From Dipteronia dyeriana (lineage: Eukaryota > Streptophyta > Magnoliopsida > Sapindales > Sapindaceae): a stretch of DNA of 64,000 bases. The stretch is from positions 41,417,098 to 41,481,097 of the forward strand of contig CM065297.1 of assembly GCA_032871835.1 (NCBI GenBank), given 5' to 3'. The notes below the pieces were generated by a model. It was not told the origin of the DNA and ran no database searches. It saw only the letters and a program-made list of their open reading frames with translations. This document shows, one piece after another, positions 21,266 to 31,045 of the stretch. Made by a program: the position numbers and the translations under genes. How positions within the stretch are numbered: the stretch's first letter is position 1; the number at the start of each line of letters is the position of its first letter.

Positions 21266-22012
21266 GAAAAAAAAAACGTTGTTTTCATTTTCATTTTTAT
21301 TTTTGAAAAACAACAACTAAAAAACGCTTACAGGACGGGCCCTAAAAATTCATGCTTTTGAAAAACTGATTTCTGAGGAAGCCAATAAAAAAAAGTGCTA
21401 CATTGTTTTTCATTAATGAATTTATACAAAACTTCCTATTTTATCCCTAAGCTTTCATAAAATTTTCCAAAATAACCTAACCTAACTGAAGAACAAACAA
21501 CAACGATTCATTCATGACTTCACCATTCTCATCTCTATACACCACATCTCTCTCTCTCTCTCTCTTTCTCGCTTTCTCTTCTCAAAAATTTGAAGAGCCA
21601 TTCTCAGTCCAGACTTCTCCATTCTCATCTCCTATTCACCGCATCTCACGCTACAATGATGTGTATTGAAAATTTAAAAATAAAAAAAATGAGAGTTACA
21701 ACAGACGCTTTTCTTGATACCAAGACACAAGACTGAGATCTCCACGGCTGGTGTTTGATTGTTCGCTACATCGGAGAATCAAAACCCTCATTTATTGATC
21801 TCATTTTGTTCTCTTGTCTTGATCCAGTAGTCTTTCATCAACAATTTCATATTTTTCAGGTACATTATTTCGTATTCTTCAATTTTGTATTATTGAAAAT
21901 TCGATTTCATTTAAATGTTGTTTGATATAATTTGAAGTATGGATTGGGTCTCTGCTTACTAATGATTTGTTGATTTAATAGTCATTTTTGTTGAGTTTTG
22001 GGAATGAAAAAG
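21266..22012. other. 5' noncoding part of the Harbinger-like remnant
   Basis: A-rich/T-rich tracts (21266-21340), GACGGGCCCT at about 21336, and a (TC)n run at 21549-21571 in a 5'-UTR-like pyrimidine-rich stretch. No ORF. A clear terminal inverted repeat was not found, so the left end of the DNA transposon is not fixed. Confidence 0.45.
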
Positions 22013-23866
22013 TGAAAATTCAATTTGTATATTCTATTTGATTACTGAGAAAATTGAAGATGGTTATGAATAATTTACTAATGTTTGGTCTTTGTTTTGT
22101 GTCCCTGTGTCTGGGTTTGTTTCTTGTGTTGTTGTATGTTGTTCTGTTTTTTGTTAGAGGCTCTGCTTGGTTTTTGTTGCTGCTGTGTTTGACTGGTTTC
22201 ATTTTGTGGCTTCTTGTCCCAGCTTTTTGCTCTTCACTAAAGTTAACCTGAATTTGGCTTCATCTTCAAATGTATGGAAGAATGTGCTCATGGTATTTTG
22301 TTTGGTTGAAAAAAATGTAAATATAAAATTCTAACTCTGAGTTATTGAAAATTATTGAATCCTAATGTTTAAAAGTGCCAGCAAATTATTGAAAGTTCAT
22401 TATAAAAAGGGCGGGGGATCTCAATCCTATTTTTTTATATCTCGTTTTGTGGGTTGGGAAACTTGTGTCATCTAAGGTATTTTGTTGTTGTTGTTTCATG
22501 TACAACTACTGCATGCAACTATCTAACAAGACAAATGTGAATTTTCAAATTTAACTTAGCATGAGTTACATGACATACATTCATAACCTAAGCCAAATAC
22601 GTAGTTCTTTCATTGATCTAACTTCCCAAATCAAGATTAATTACAAGGTTAAATATACCTCATAATTCAAATGCATGGATGATATAAGTATCAACTATAT
22701 TTATGAACCCATGTAAACTTCGCAATCAACTCAAACTCAATGGACTTGTAATGTTTTCCTTCAAAGATATTAATATTTGGAATTGGTTATGTCACTTTGA
22801 ATGTGATTTTAAACATATTGAAGCTAGCTTCAGTTATTCTACACTATTTAACTTCCATTAGTAATTGTACAAAATTCTGCACCATCCATTAATTCTTTTA
22901 ATTTTTAAACTCCAAATTAACCTCGGTAGGTAGCCAATCACCCCAGTTTTAAACAAGTTTCAATGATCCAAATTCAGCGTTAGGATCCTAATCTATATAT
23001 AATATTTTTAATATAATAACTAAAGATCAATTGAAGATTACGCTTGGTTGTACACTTTACGGTTCCTATATTTATAAATTTTTCTTGTAAATATTGACCA
23101 TTTTTGTAGGGTCATGCATGCTCCCATATATTTACACTACTTACCTACCATTATTAGAAAAACAAAATGATCAAAACTCAAAACCATGTTTTGGTCTTTG
23201 GTTATTATTGCTTGTTAATCTAATTTTCAATTATTACACAGATGCTCACTACTTCTTTAAATGTTGGCCTGCATCACCAGCGGCCTATTAGTTTTCCTTA
23301 TGCTAATCCTCTTATATCTCTTGTTTGGATTGGTTTATAAATAGGAACAAAGTAATTTATTGTAGTGATAGAGAGGTTATTAGTGAGTGAATTTAGTTGA
23401 TACTTGCTCAGATGTGATCTTATAGTTGATAAACTTAGGTATAATGTTCTTGTGTTCTTGTAATTAACAAGCATTAAGTTTGATATATATTTATGATGAG
23501 AATTTTGTGGCAAATAGATGGGAAAGAAGAATACAAATAGCATTACTGAAAATGAGGGAGGTGGAAAATCAAAAGCTATATGGAATGATGATCTTGTAAC
23601 TATATATTGTGAAATATGTGTTAAGGAAGCGACAAAAGGAAATAGGCCTGGCACTCATTTCGATAAGATAGGATGGGTAAATGTTGTAAAGATTTTGAAG
23701 GAAATAATTGGAAGGGATTATGAAAAAAAACAATTGAAAAACAAGTGGGATTCACTTAAAACTGATTGGAAATTATGGAGTTCATTATTGCATAAAGAAA
23801 CTGGTATCGGATGGGATCCCGCTAAGAAAATGGTGGATGCACCTTCAGAATGGTGGCAAAGTAAAA
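22013..23866 (+). repeat. Tandem duplication, copy 1 (about 1.85 kb)
   Basis: It begins within GTGAAAATTCAATTTGTAT and ends in GCAAAGTAAAATT, where copy 2 starts as CGATTCGTATATTCTG. The alignable sequence runs over the whole length with scattered substitutions (roughly 8% in one noncoding segment I compared). The shared AAAATT at both edges suggests microhomology at the recombination point. Confidence 0.8.
22060..22251 (+). CDS. Small hydrophobic ORF, copy 1 (unknown)
   Basis: 63 codons from ATG 22060 (MVMNNLLMFG) to TGA. It is almost entirely Leu/Val/Phe/Cys with a single RGS break, so it could form one or two membrane segments. It lies upstream of the Myb-like exon, possibly in a T-rich 5'UTR or intron. 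The second copy (23906-24097) has the same length with no indel. Of 12 differing codons, 8 are synonymous and the other 4 are conservative (V/M, V/L, T/S, L/I). T-rich noncoding DNA can give such peptides by chance, so whether it is a gene is open. Confidence 0.25.
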   Translation: MVMNNLLMFGLCFVSLCLGLFLVLLYVVLFFVRGSAWFLLLLCLTGFILWLLVPAFCSSLKLT

Positions 23867-23889
23867 TTCGATTCGTATATTCTGTTTGA
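23518..23889 (+). CDS. Myb/SANT-like domain exon, duplicated copy 1 (Harbinger ORF1 N-terminus)
   Basis: ATG 23518 follows a CAAATAG splice-acceptor-like end. The 123-codon frame has KAIWNDDLVTIYCEICVKEA, GTHFDKIGWVNVVKILKEI, YEKKQLKNKWDSLKTDWKLW and DAPSEWWQSKI, the Myb_DNA-bind_3 pattern with its spaced Trp residues. In PIF/Harbinger elements this protein binds the element ends and partners the transposase. The frame runs through the duplication junction into a short unrelated tail (RFVYSV), so its true exon end (the GAG/GTGTGA donor seen in copy 2) has been lost. It is intact over the domain while copy 2 has several stops. Without a downstream exon it would give a domain-only peptide. Confidence 0.65.
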   Translation: MGKKNTNSITENEGGGKSKAIWNDDLVTIYCEICVKEATKGNRPGTHFDKIGWVNVVKILKEIIGRDYEKKQLKNKWDSLKTDWKLWSSLLHKETGIGWDPAKKMVDAPSEWWQSKIRFVYSV

Positions 23890-25722
23890 TTATTGAAAGT
23901 TGAAGATGGTTATGAATAATTTACTGATGTTTGGTCTCTGTTTTATGTCCCTATGTCTTGGTTTGTTTCTTTTGTTGTTGTATGTTGTTCTGTTTTTTGT
24001 TAGGGGCTCTGCCTGGTTTTTGTTGCTACTGTGTTTGAGCGGTTTCATTTTGTGGATTCTTGTTCCAGCTTTTTGCTCTTCACTAAAGTTAACCTGAATT
24101 TGGCTTCATCTTCAAACATACAGAAGCATGTGCTCATGGTATTTTGTTTGGTTGAAAAAAATACAAATCTAAAATTCTAACTCTGAATTATTGAAAGTTA
24201 TTGAATCCTAATTTTTAAAAGTGTCAGTAAATTATTGAAAGTTCAGTATAAATAGGGTAGGGGATCTCAATCCTATTTTTTTATATCTTGTTTTGTGGGT
24301 TGGGAAACTTGTGTCATCTAAGGTATTTTGTTGTTGTTGTTTCATGTACTACTACTTCATGCAACTATCTAACAAGACAGATGTGCATTTTCAATTCTAA
24401 CTTACCATAAGTTACTTGATGAACATTCATAATCCAAGCCAAATACGCAGTTCTTTCCCTGATCTAACTTCTCAAATCAAGATTAATTACAAGCTTAAAT
24501 ATACCTCATATTTCAAATGCATGGATGATATAAGTATCAACTATATTTATGAAAACAAGACAAACGTGACCCATGTAAACTTCGCAATCAACTCAAAATC
24601 AATGGACTTGTAATGTTTTCCTTCGAAGATATTAATATTTGGAATTGGTTATGTCACTTTGAATGTGATTTTAATCATATTGAAGCTAGCTTCAGTTATT
24701 CTACACTCTTTACCTACCATTAGTAATTGTACAAAATTCTGCACCATCCGTTTATTCTTTTAATTTTTAAATTCCAAATTAACCCTGGTCGGTAGCCAAT
24801 CACCCCAGTTTTGAACAAGTTCCAATGATCAAAATCTAGCGTTAGGATCCTAATCTATATAGAATATGTTTAATATAATATCTAAAGATCAATTGAAGAT
24901 TATGCTTGGTTGTACACTTTACGGTACCTATATTTATAAATTTTTCTTTTAAATATTGACCACTTTTGTAGGGTCATGCATGCTCCCATATATTTACACT
25001 ATTTACCTACCATTATTAGAAAAAAAAAGATCAAAACTCACAACCATGTTTTGGTTTTTGGTTATTATTGCTTGTTAATCTAATTTTTAATTATTACACA
25101 TATGCTCACTACTTGTTTAATTGCTGGCCTACATCACTAGTGGCCTATTAGTTTGCCTTAAGCTAATCCTCTTACATCTCTTGTTAGGATTGGTTGATAT
25201 ATAGGAACCAAGTAATTTATTGTAGTGATAGAGAGGTTATTAGTGAGTGAATTTAGCTGATACTTGCTCAGATGTGTTCTTGTAGTTGATAAACTTAGGT
25301 ACAATGTTCTTGTGTTCTTTAGTTAACAAACATTAGGTTTGATATATATTTACGATGAGAATTTTATGGCAAACAGATGGGAAAGAAAAATACAAATAGC
25401 ATTACTGAAAATGAGGGAGGTGGAAAATCAAAAGCTATATGGAATGATGATCTTATAGTTATATATTGTTAAGTATGTGTTAAGGAAGTGGCAAATGGAA
25501 ATAGGTCTGGCACTCAGTTTGATAAGATAAGATGGGTAAATATTGTCAAGGTTTTTAAGGAAATAACTGGAAAAGATTATGATAAAAAGCAATTGAAAAA
25601 CAAGTGAGATTCACTTAAAACTGATTAGAAATTGTGATGTTCACTATTGCATAAAGAAACTGGTATCGGATGGGACCCCGCTAGGAAAACGGTGGATGCA
25701 CCTCCAGAATGGTGGCAAAGTA
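23867..25722 (+). repeat. Tandem duplication, copy 2 (about 1.86 kb)
   Basis: It is colinear with 22013-23866, including the hydrophobic ORF, the noncoding middle and the Myb-like exon. At its right edge the original splice donor and exon 2 follow, so copy 2 is the one in the ancestral context. Confidence 0.8.
23906..24097 (+). CDS. Small hydrophobic ORF, copy 2 (unknown)
   Basis: The same 63-codon frame as at 22060, with the same start and stop positions and no indels. Third-position changes dominate. No known family recognised. See the copy 1 entry for caveats. Confidence 0.25.
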   Translation: MVMNNLLMFGLCFMSLCLGLFLLLLYVVLFFVRGSAWFLLLLCLSGFILWILVPAFCSSLKLT

Positions 25723-26387
25723 AAATTGAGGTGTGAACATTATCCTTTATTTATTTATTTATTTATTCATTTATGTCATGTAGATGCGTATTTTCTAACC
25801 ATTTTCTTCTTTTGTAAATGAATGTTGAGTATCAAAAATTTTGTGACGTGGGAATTAGTCACGACATGTTTGATATGTATGACAAGATGTTCAGGGGCAG
25901 TACAGTAGTTTGTAATTGGGTCATGATTCCATCATCTATCATACTTCCTCAAGAAATGGTGGAAGATTTAGAGCATGACAAATAGACTGTCGATAGGGAG
26001 AATGAAGAGGCTTCTCATGATGATCAAGATAAAGTGAAAAAGAGAACAAATGATGAGAGTGTTAGAAATAAAGGAGTTACAAGAGGGTCGAATGGAAAGA
26101 AAAAAAAGTTGGGAGGTGTAACAAAGTTATCTAAACAAATTGATCGTCTTGTTGAGGTAGTTGAGAGTAGGAGTACAACGACATCAATGCATAGAAGTTC
26201 ACAAGGAACTAGTATTGTTGAAGTGATGGAAGTTGTGGCCACTTTACCTGGGGCAAAAAAAGGTAGTCAGTTGTGGTGGTTTGCGATGAAGTTGTTTTGT
26301 TCTCAAGACAAGAGGGATATGTTTTTTGTTATGATAGATTCTGATATGAAGCTCCAATTTTTTATTTTTAATAAAAAAAAACTATAA
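25377..26387 (+). pseudogene. Harbinger-type ORF1 (Myb-like), two exons, broken
   Basis: Exon 1 is 25377-25730, the duplicate of 23518-23889. It has stops after VIYC, KNK and twice in the Trp-rich segment. A GAG/GTGTGA donor follows at 25731. Exon 2 is 25830-26387, beginning after TGTTGAG, with one in-frame TAG (25983-25985). It encodes a basic linker (KGVTRGSNGKKKK), KLSKQIDRLVEVV and the characteristic C-terminal motif VATLPGAKKGSQLWWFAMKL, then FCSQDKRDMF. That C-terminus is usual for ORF1-like Myb proteins linked to plant PIF/Harbinger transposases. The role is inferred from the family. This copy is not functional. Confidence 0.65.
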
Positions 26388-26648
26388 ATTAGATGATATT
26401 AATGTTTTATTATCTCTGTCATAGTTGGATTACGTATTGGAAATTTGTGCTTGTTAGACCTTACTTGATAGACATTAATGTTTTATTATTATTTTTGTCA
26501 TTGTTGGACCCTAGTTGATGACATTATGTTTATTTTCTTTGTGCTTGTTGGATAATGTTTTACCTACTTTGAACCAATTCATATGTGATGTTTGTTGAGA
26601 TCATTAATATTTCAGGTTATTAAAATAAAGTATGACAATTGAGGAGAC

Positions 26649-27035
26649 GAAGAAGAAATAGATCAACTTATATGTGTATGTGGTCGTCTTATTCAAGTTT
26701 ATCTTGAAAAATATATTCTTAAAACACCATGCATGACAAGCTCTCAAACATGTTTTATTTGGTTGACGGAAGTGTTGCAGAGTAATGAAAGCCATTGTTA
26801 TAACATGTTTAGAATGAACAAACATGTATTCGTAATGTTGTTGAATGATTTGGAAAATAATTATAAGTTGAAGGGTTCAAGAAACATAAGTAGTGCTGAA
26901 ATTTTGGAAATATTTCTTTATATTTTAGGACAAGGTATAGGAAATAGGAATGCACAAGAACGTTTTCAACGTTCAATTGAGACGATGAGTAGGTATTTGA
27001 ACATTTTCAATGTTACTTCGGATTTCATGAAATAG
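26649..27035 (+). pseudogene. N-terminal fragment of a PIF/Harbinger transposase
   Basis: The frame is open from an upstream TGA. It contains a predicted helix/hydrophobic stretch, then CYNMFRMNKHVFVMLLNDLE, YKLKGSRNISSAEILEIFLY and NRNAQERFQRSIETMSRYLN. This matches the conserved N-terminal helix-turn-helix region of plant Harbinger (HARBI1-like) transposases. The DDE catalytic domain that should follow is absent: the frame ends in a TAG (27033-27035) at the edge of an inserted Copia LTR. Intervening bases 26388-26648 are AT-rich and hold no other gene. Confidence 0.7.
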
Positions 27036-27262
27036 TGGAGGAGATCCTATTAAGATTTAGAGATTTTTTTTCCTAATAAAGAGATCTGGTCAACCGTACC
27101 AGATTTCCCTCTTTATGTTTCTTAGTTTTATAGAACTAATTGTAGACAGATATAGGTCCTTGATTCTTGGCAGATTTAGTACCAATATAGGTTGTATATA
27201 GTTAGTCATTTGTTCATAATATTAGGGTGAGAAAGAATTATTCTCTCTTTCAAATTTCTTCA
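27036..27262 (+). repeat. Element E: short Copia-type 5' LTR
   Basis: It starts TGGAGGAGATCC and ends TTTCTTCA (227 bases) and is directly followed by a tRNA-Met primer-binding site. No matching 3' LTR was found in the window. Confidence 0.65.
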
Positions 27263-27276
27263 TGGTATCAGAGCTC
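27263..27276 (+). other. Primer-binding site (initiator tRNA-Met) of E
   Basis: TGGTATCAGAGCTC matches the usual plant Copia PBS. Confidence 0.75.
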
Positions 27277-27343
27277 TCTTTGAAAACCTAATCCCTTATC
27301 TAATGAAAAAATGTGAAGAGGTTTTTCCTGCCTTAGGCCATAC

Positions 27344-27690
27344 TGCCTCCTCTAGTAACGGAGAAATTTTAAGAATTTTATCTTTGTATGTTTACATTAT
27401 ACATAAAGAGGAAATATATGGGAATCCCTGTAATAATACTTCCTAAAATGCTACACTAAAATCTCTACAAATCAGGGATTACAATTTCTAAGTCTTTCAT
27501 AATTTGATAGCCAAACAAGCTGTTTCCAACAGTACTGTTCCAACTTGACTATTCTTGACACTCCCCCTCAAGCTGGTGAGTGGATATTATCCATTATTAT
27601 GATTGCAGGCAATTAGGTACATTTCAGAAGATTAGATGGAAAACGCATACTCGTGTAGAAAAAGGAAAAGAATTGATAAACTGAAGAAGA
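27344..27690 (-). mobile_element. Minus-strand Copia LTR fragment with PPT
   Basis: Read on minus, a purine tract AGCTTGAGGGGGAG (27561-27574) is followed by TGTCAAGAATAG, the start of an LTR extending left from 27560 to about 27344. The 130 bases to the right look like the end of a Copia internal region without ORF. Orientation is opposite to the adjacent LTR at 27036, so the two are different insertions or a rearranged element. Confidence 0.5.
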
Positions 27691-29104
27691 TAAATGTGCT
27701 AGTACAGTGCGAGTCTTACCCATACATTGTGAGGAAGAATTAGAAGAAAGGGCAATGTGCATGTCCTAACCCGCGCACCATTCACGCACTTGAGGAAACT
27801 AGAGAGATGATCAGGGAGTAGGGCATGAGCATCATGTTGGTGCATGGTTCCCAACCCGTTCACAACCCGTGCATTTTTCTATGTTGGAAATCAAAGTATC
27901 AAGTCATTACGTAGGTCACAACATGGGTCCCTACAAGTGCATTAGGCGCGTTAGGAAGTCACATCAGTGAAATCAAGCCGTTTCAAAGACACCCATATAT
28001 AGGGTCATTTCTGTTATGATACATATGCCCATACAGCCATTCATAAACACTTTCTCTCTCAAGATCTAAGAATTCAACTCTCTCCAAAACCCATTCAATT
28101 CTCACCAAAGACCATTCCATTCACACATTACCTTCATCATTTACTCAACAAAGGAAGCAAGGAGATTAGTTTGAAGCTTCAAGAAAGAGGACTCTTCTAT
28201 GGGTTTTCTTCTATCATCTTCTCTTTGTTTAATTTTGAAATAGACATGAGTAGCTAAACCCAATTTGGGGATGATGTAAGAAATCTTGAATGGAGGGTGT
28301 TTCATTATATTTTTTTTATTTGATTTTTGATTTTCATTCAATGCATTAACTGTTTGTTGATTGTCTTTGAATTGAGTAGATATGCCCTCTCTTAATTCTT
28401 TTGATTATCAATATCTTTTGAGTTTTCAATATGGAAACATACATCTACTTGGATTGGGTAGATATGCCCTCTCTCAAGCCAAGGAGATAATGACTTCTAA
28501 GGTGCTGAATTGCATGGAAAGAATGTGTAGTGAATATGTTTTTCCTATGCATTTGGGTCTTAATGGTAGAGGTTGGATTGTGAATATGCCATTCCAAGCC
28601 ATTCTACAACATAAAATTTATATATGCTTCAAGAGTGACTCTCTCATATGCCAACCTTGTAATTGAGTAGTAGAGAGTTGATGTGATTAGAGTCTTCAAA
28701 TCTCCAAATCTAGTAGTCGTGAGTGAGTATTGTTGACTCCAAGTCACTCTTAAAGATAAACTAGCCCTCATTATCAAATGATTTACAAAGTTTAAATTGA
28801 TCCCCCATCATTTATGTTGTGATTGCATCATTTCCCATACCATTTCCCATATATTTTTCATTTACTATCTTGTTGCATTTTAAGTAGTTGCATCTTAGTT
28901 GCATCTTAGTTAATCTCAATACAACAACCATTGCAATTTACTTTTCTTACATTTAATCTAAAGCATAATGATCACATAGACATAACACAATCTTTGTACA
29001 CGATACCCACTTGCCACTATATTGTTTATCAATTTTGAGTCCAAATTGGGTCTAGAAATTTTATTTAACAAGTTATTTTACATATACAAAATGACACTTG
29101 TTAA
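27690..29104 (+). repeat. 5' LTR of element F (left end approximate)
   Basis: It has TATATAGG at about 27996-28003, a pyrimidine-rich leader (28050-28140), and a tract with AGTAGCTAAACCCAATTTGG resembling Athila LTR/leader sequences. A GAGTAGATATGCCCTCTCT-type repeat occurs twice, near 28374 and 28457. The open frame 28382-28666 lies inside and I do not regard it as a gene. The right edge is set by the PBS. Confidence 0.55.
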
Positions 29105-29106
29105 AA

Positions 29107-29124
29107 TGGCTCCACTGCTGGAGA
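29107..29124 (+). other. Degenerate primer-binding site of F
   Basis: TGGCTCCACTGCTGGAGA is a mutated form of the common Gypsy PBS that starts TGGCGCCGTTGCC. Confidence 0.6.
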
Positions 29125-29182
29125 TCAACGTTTATGCTTGTGATTGGATTTAACTTTAATAGTTCGTTGTTATTAGTCATCT

Positions 29183-29953
29183 TTGTTTCCTTTTACTTCT
29201 CTTGGTATTTGTGTTTCTGGTGCTCAGAATTCACAGATTACTATCGGTAAGATTCAAAGCCAAGCTACGACATGTATGATCACCCTTATGATCAAGACTA
29301 AGGAAATGAACCGGAACATCAAGGGGATAGAGATCGGGGCCATTTCACTTGAAGACTTGGTAAAGAATTTTATGGAATTCAATAACCGAATTAGTGAATA
29401 GCTTTTGGCATCTAGCCAAGGCATCAAGCAAACATGGTAAGCACCACCATCACCATATGAAGAGTGTTTTCACTATCCAGAGTAGGGCAATGGCAATCAG
29501 AAAGATGTTGATTCTCTTGAGGAACAAATGAGAAGATTCACGTAAATAACCAAAAAATCATCACGGGAACTTCGAGAGTCAGAAAGAAGAACAAAAGAGA
29601 AGTTGGATAGGTATATCGTGAAGAATGAAAGAAAAATGAATGAGGTAGATGCTTCTATTTGAAAGATTAAAGGATACATAGGGCACTTGGAAGAGATTAA
29701 AAGAGAAAAAGAGAAAGACAAGTTTCCAAGCAAACCCAAACAAGCATGGGTAGTTCTTAGAAGCGGTTGTACATTGGGAGATAGAAATAAGGAAATCACA
29801 GTTAAAGACGGGGAAGGTAGAAAGGAAGAAGACAAGGGTGAAGAAAGGGTAGGCTATAAAGAGGTGAATGAAGTGGCTCAACCAGAACAAAGACCAAAAC
29901 TCCACAAATCACCTAACCCTTACATACCATCTATACCTTTTCCTAAAAGATAG
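29183..29953 (+). pseudogene. gag: gag remnant of element F
   Basis: Only the C-terminal linker side of an Athila-type gag is traceable: KNFMEFNNRISE, DSLEEQMRRFT, a charged coiled stretch KIKGYIGHLEEIKREKEK, a VVLRSGCTLGD motif (usual as LRSGR in this group) and HKSPNPYIPSIPFPKR just before the protease linker. The main capsid domain is missing or unrecognisable, and stops occur at 29399, 29520 and 29660. It is noncoding today. Confidence 0.65.
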
Positions 29954-31045
29954 AAGAAGTCCAAGATGGAGAAATCTTTTCAAGACATCTACAACATTCT
30001 ATTCGAGGTGAATGTTAGTTGTCCTTTGTTGGACGCTATTTAGAGAATACTGGCTTATGGGTAATTCTGTAAAGAAGTAAGCAAAGACACATAACGATTT
30101 AGGCCTAAGCAATAGGAATGATTGAATAAGAACATTAGTGCTATGATTCAGAAGACTCTACCTAAGAAATTAAAGGATCCATGGAGTTTCATACTCGACA
30201 TCACCATAGAAGAGGTTAATCATGAGAAGGCAATGCCAGATTCTAGGCAAACATTAATCTCATACCCTACTCAGTCTACCAGAAGTTGGGACTAACAAAT
30301 TTCAAACCTACTATCATATCTCTAGTGTTAGCGGATTCATCATTAAGAAGTCTGAGGGGAATATTAGAGGATGTTCTGATTCGGGTTAAGAAGTCAATAA
30401 TCCCTGTAGACTTTATAATGATCGACATGGATAAAAAAAAGGGGAAAAGGATATGACACTTCTTCCGAGGCATCCGTTCATGGCTACAGCACGGGTTATG
30501 ATATATATGCATAAATGGAAGCTTACCTTAAAGGTTTAGGATGAAACAATAGAGTTCAACATCTTTGATTGTATGACCTATCCAGTTGGATCAGTCGATT
30601 GCCATAAGGTGAACATGTTAGAAGATGGATTAGATAAGACAGTAGAATAAAGTGTTGGGGAATCTAAGAGTGATGAAGACGTGAGCCTGTAAAGCATTGA
30701 CAAATGATCATAACAAGATATGGAAGATGTGAAAATTACTTTGGATGATTTGAGAAGGGAAGCCAAAGAGGCATAAAAGTTAGAACTGAAGCCACTCCCG
30801 ACAGAGCTAAAGTATGTTTATCTTGATGAAGAACAGAGGAATCCATTGATTATTTCGGCAAGTCTGGATGAATATCATAAGCAAAGTATGCTTCAGGTAT
30901 TAAGAGATCATAAAGAAGCAATAGGGTGGACTACTGAACACATAAAGGGAATTAGTCATACTATTTGCATACACAAAATTCTACTGGAAGAAGACACGAA
31001 GCCAGCTAGGGAAGCATAGAAAAGATAAAATCCTATCGTGAAGGT
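29954..31045 (+). pseudogene. pol: Protease region and RT start of element F
   Basis: At about 30290-30510 fragments of a retropepsin-like region appear in shifting frames: LADSSLRSLRGILEDVLIRV and KKSIIPVDFIMIDMD, usual for Athila proteases. At 30779-31015 the linker to RT is open for long stretches: LELKPLPTELKYVYLDEEQ, PLIISASLDEYH, VLRDHKEAIGWTTEHIKGIS and TICIHKILLEEDTKPAREA. The RT domain is interrupted after 31045 by element G and resumes at 42914. Many stops elsewhere. Confidence 0.75.

Larger units (their letters stand above)
22013..27035 (+). mobile_element. Element D: PIF/Harbinger-like DNA transposon remnant
   Basis: Two genes typical of PIF/Harbinger transposons lie in the same direction: a Myb/SANT-like DNA-binding ORF1 (exons around 23518 or 25377, and 25830-26387) and the N-terminal half of a transposase (about 26649-27035). 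The catalytic DDE domain is absent, and the element is cut at 27035 by a Copia LTR. The front part is duplicated in tandem (22013-23866 and 23867-25722). No terminal inverted repeats or TSD were identified. Confidence 0.65.

Noticed and set aside
14513..21345. T-rich and A-rich tracts flanking C as terminal inverted repeats of a MITE or of the Harbinger-like element
   Set aside because: The arms match only loosely and consist of low-complexity TTTTCG/AAAAAC runs, so I could not define ends or a TSD.
27263..27276. tRNA-like sequences (also 40634-40647, 59241-59252, 62711-62729)
   Set aside because: These are short complements of tRNA 3' ends (primer-binding sites) next to LTRs, not tRNA genes.
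28382..28666. 94-codon ORF with an ATG
   Set aside because: Within the 5' LTR of F and resembling common Athila LTR sequence. No known domain and no sign of its own promoter.
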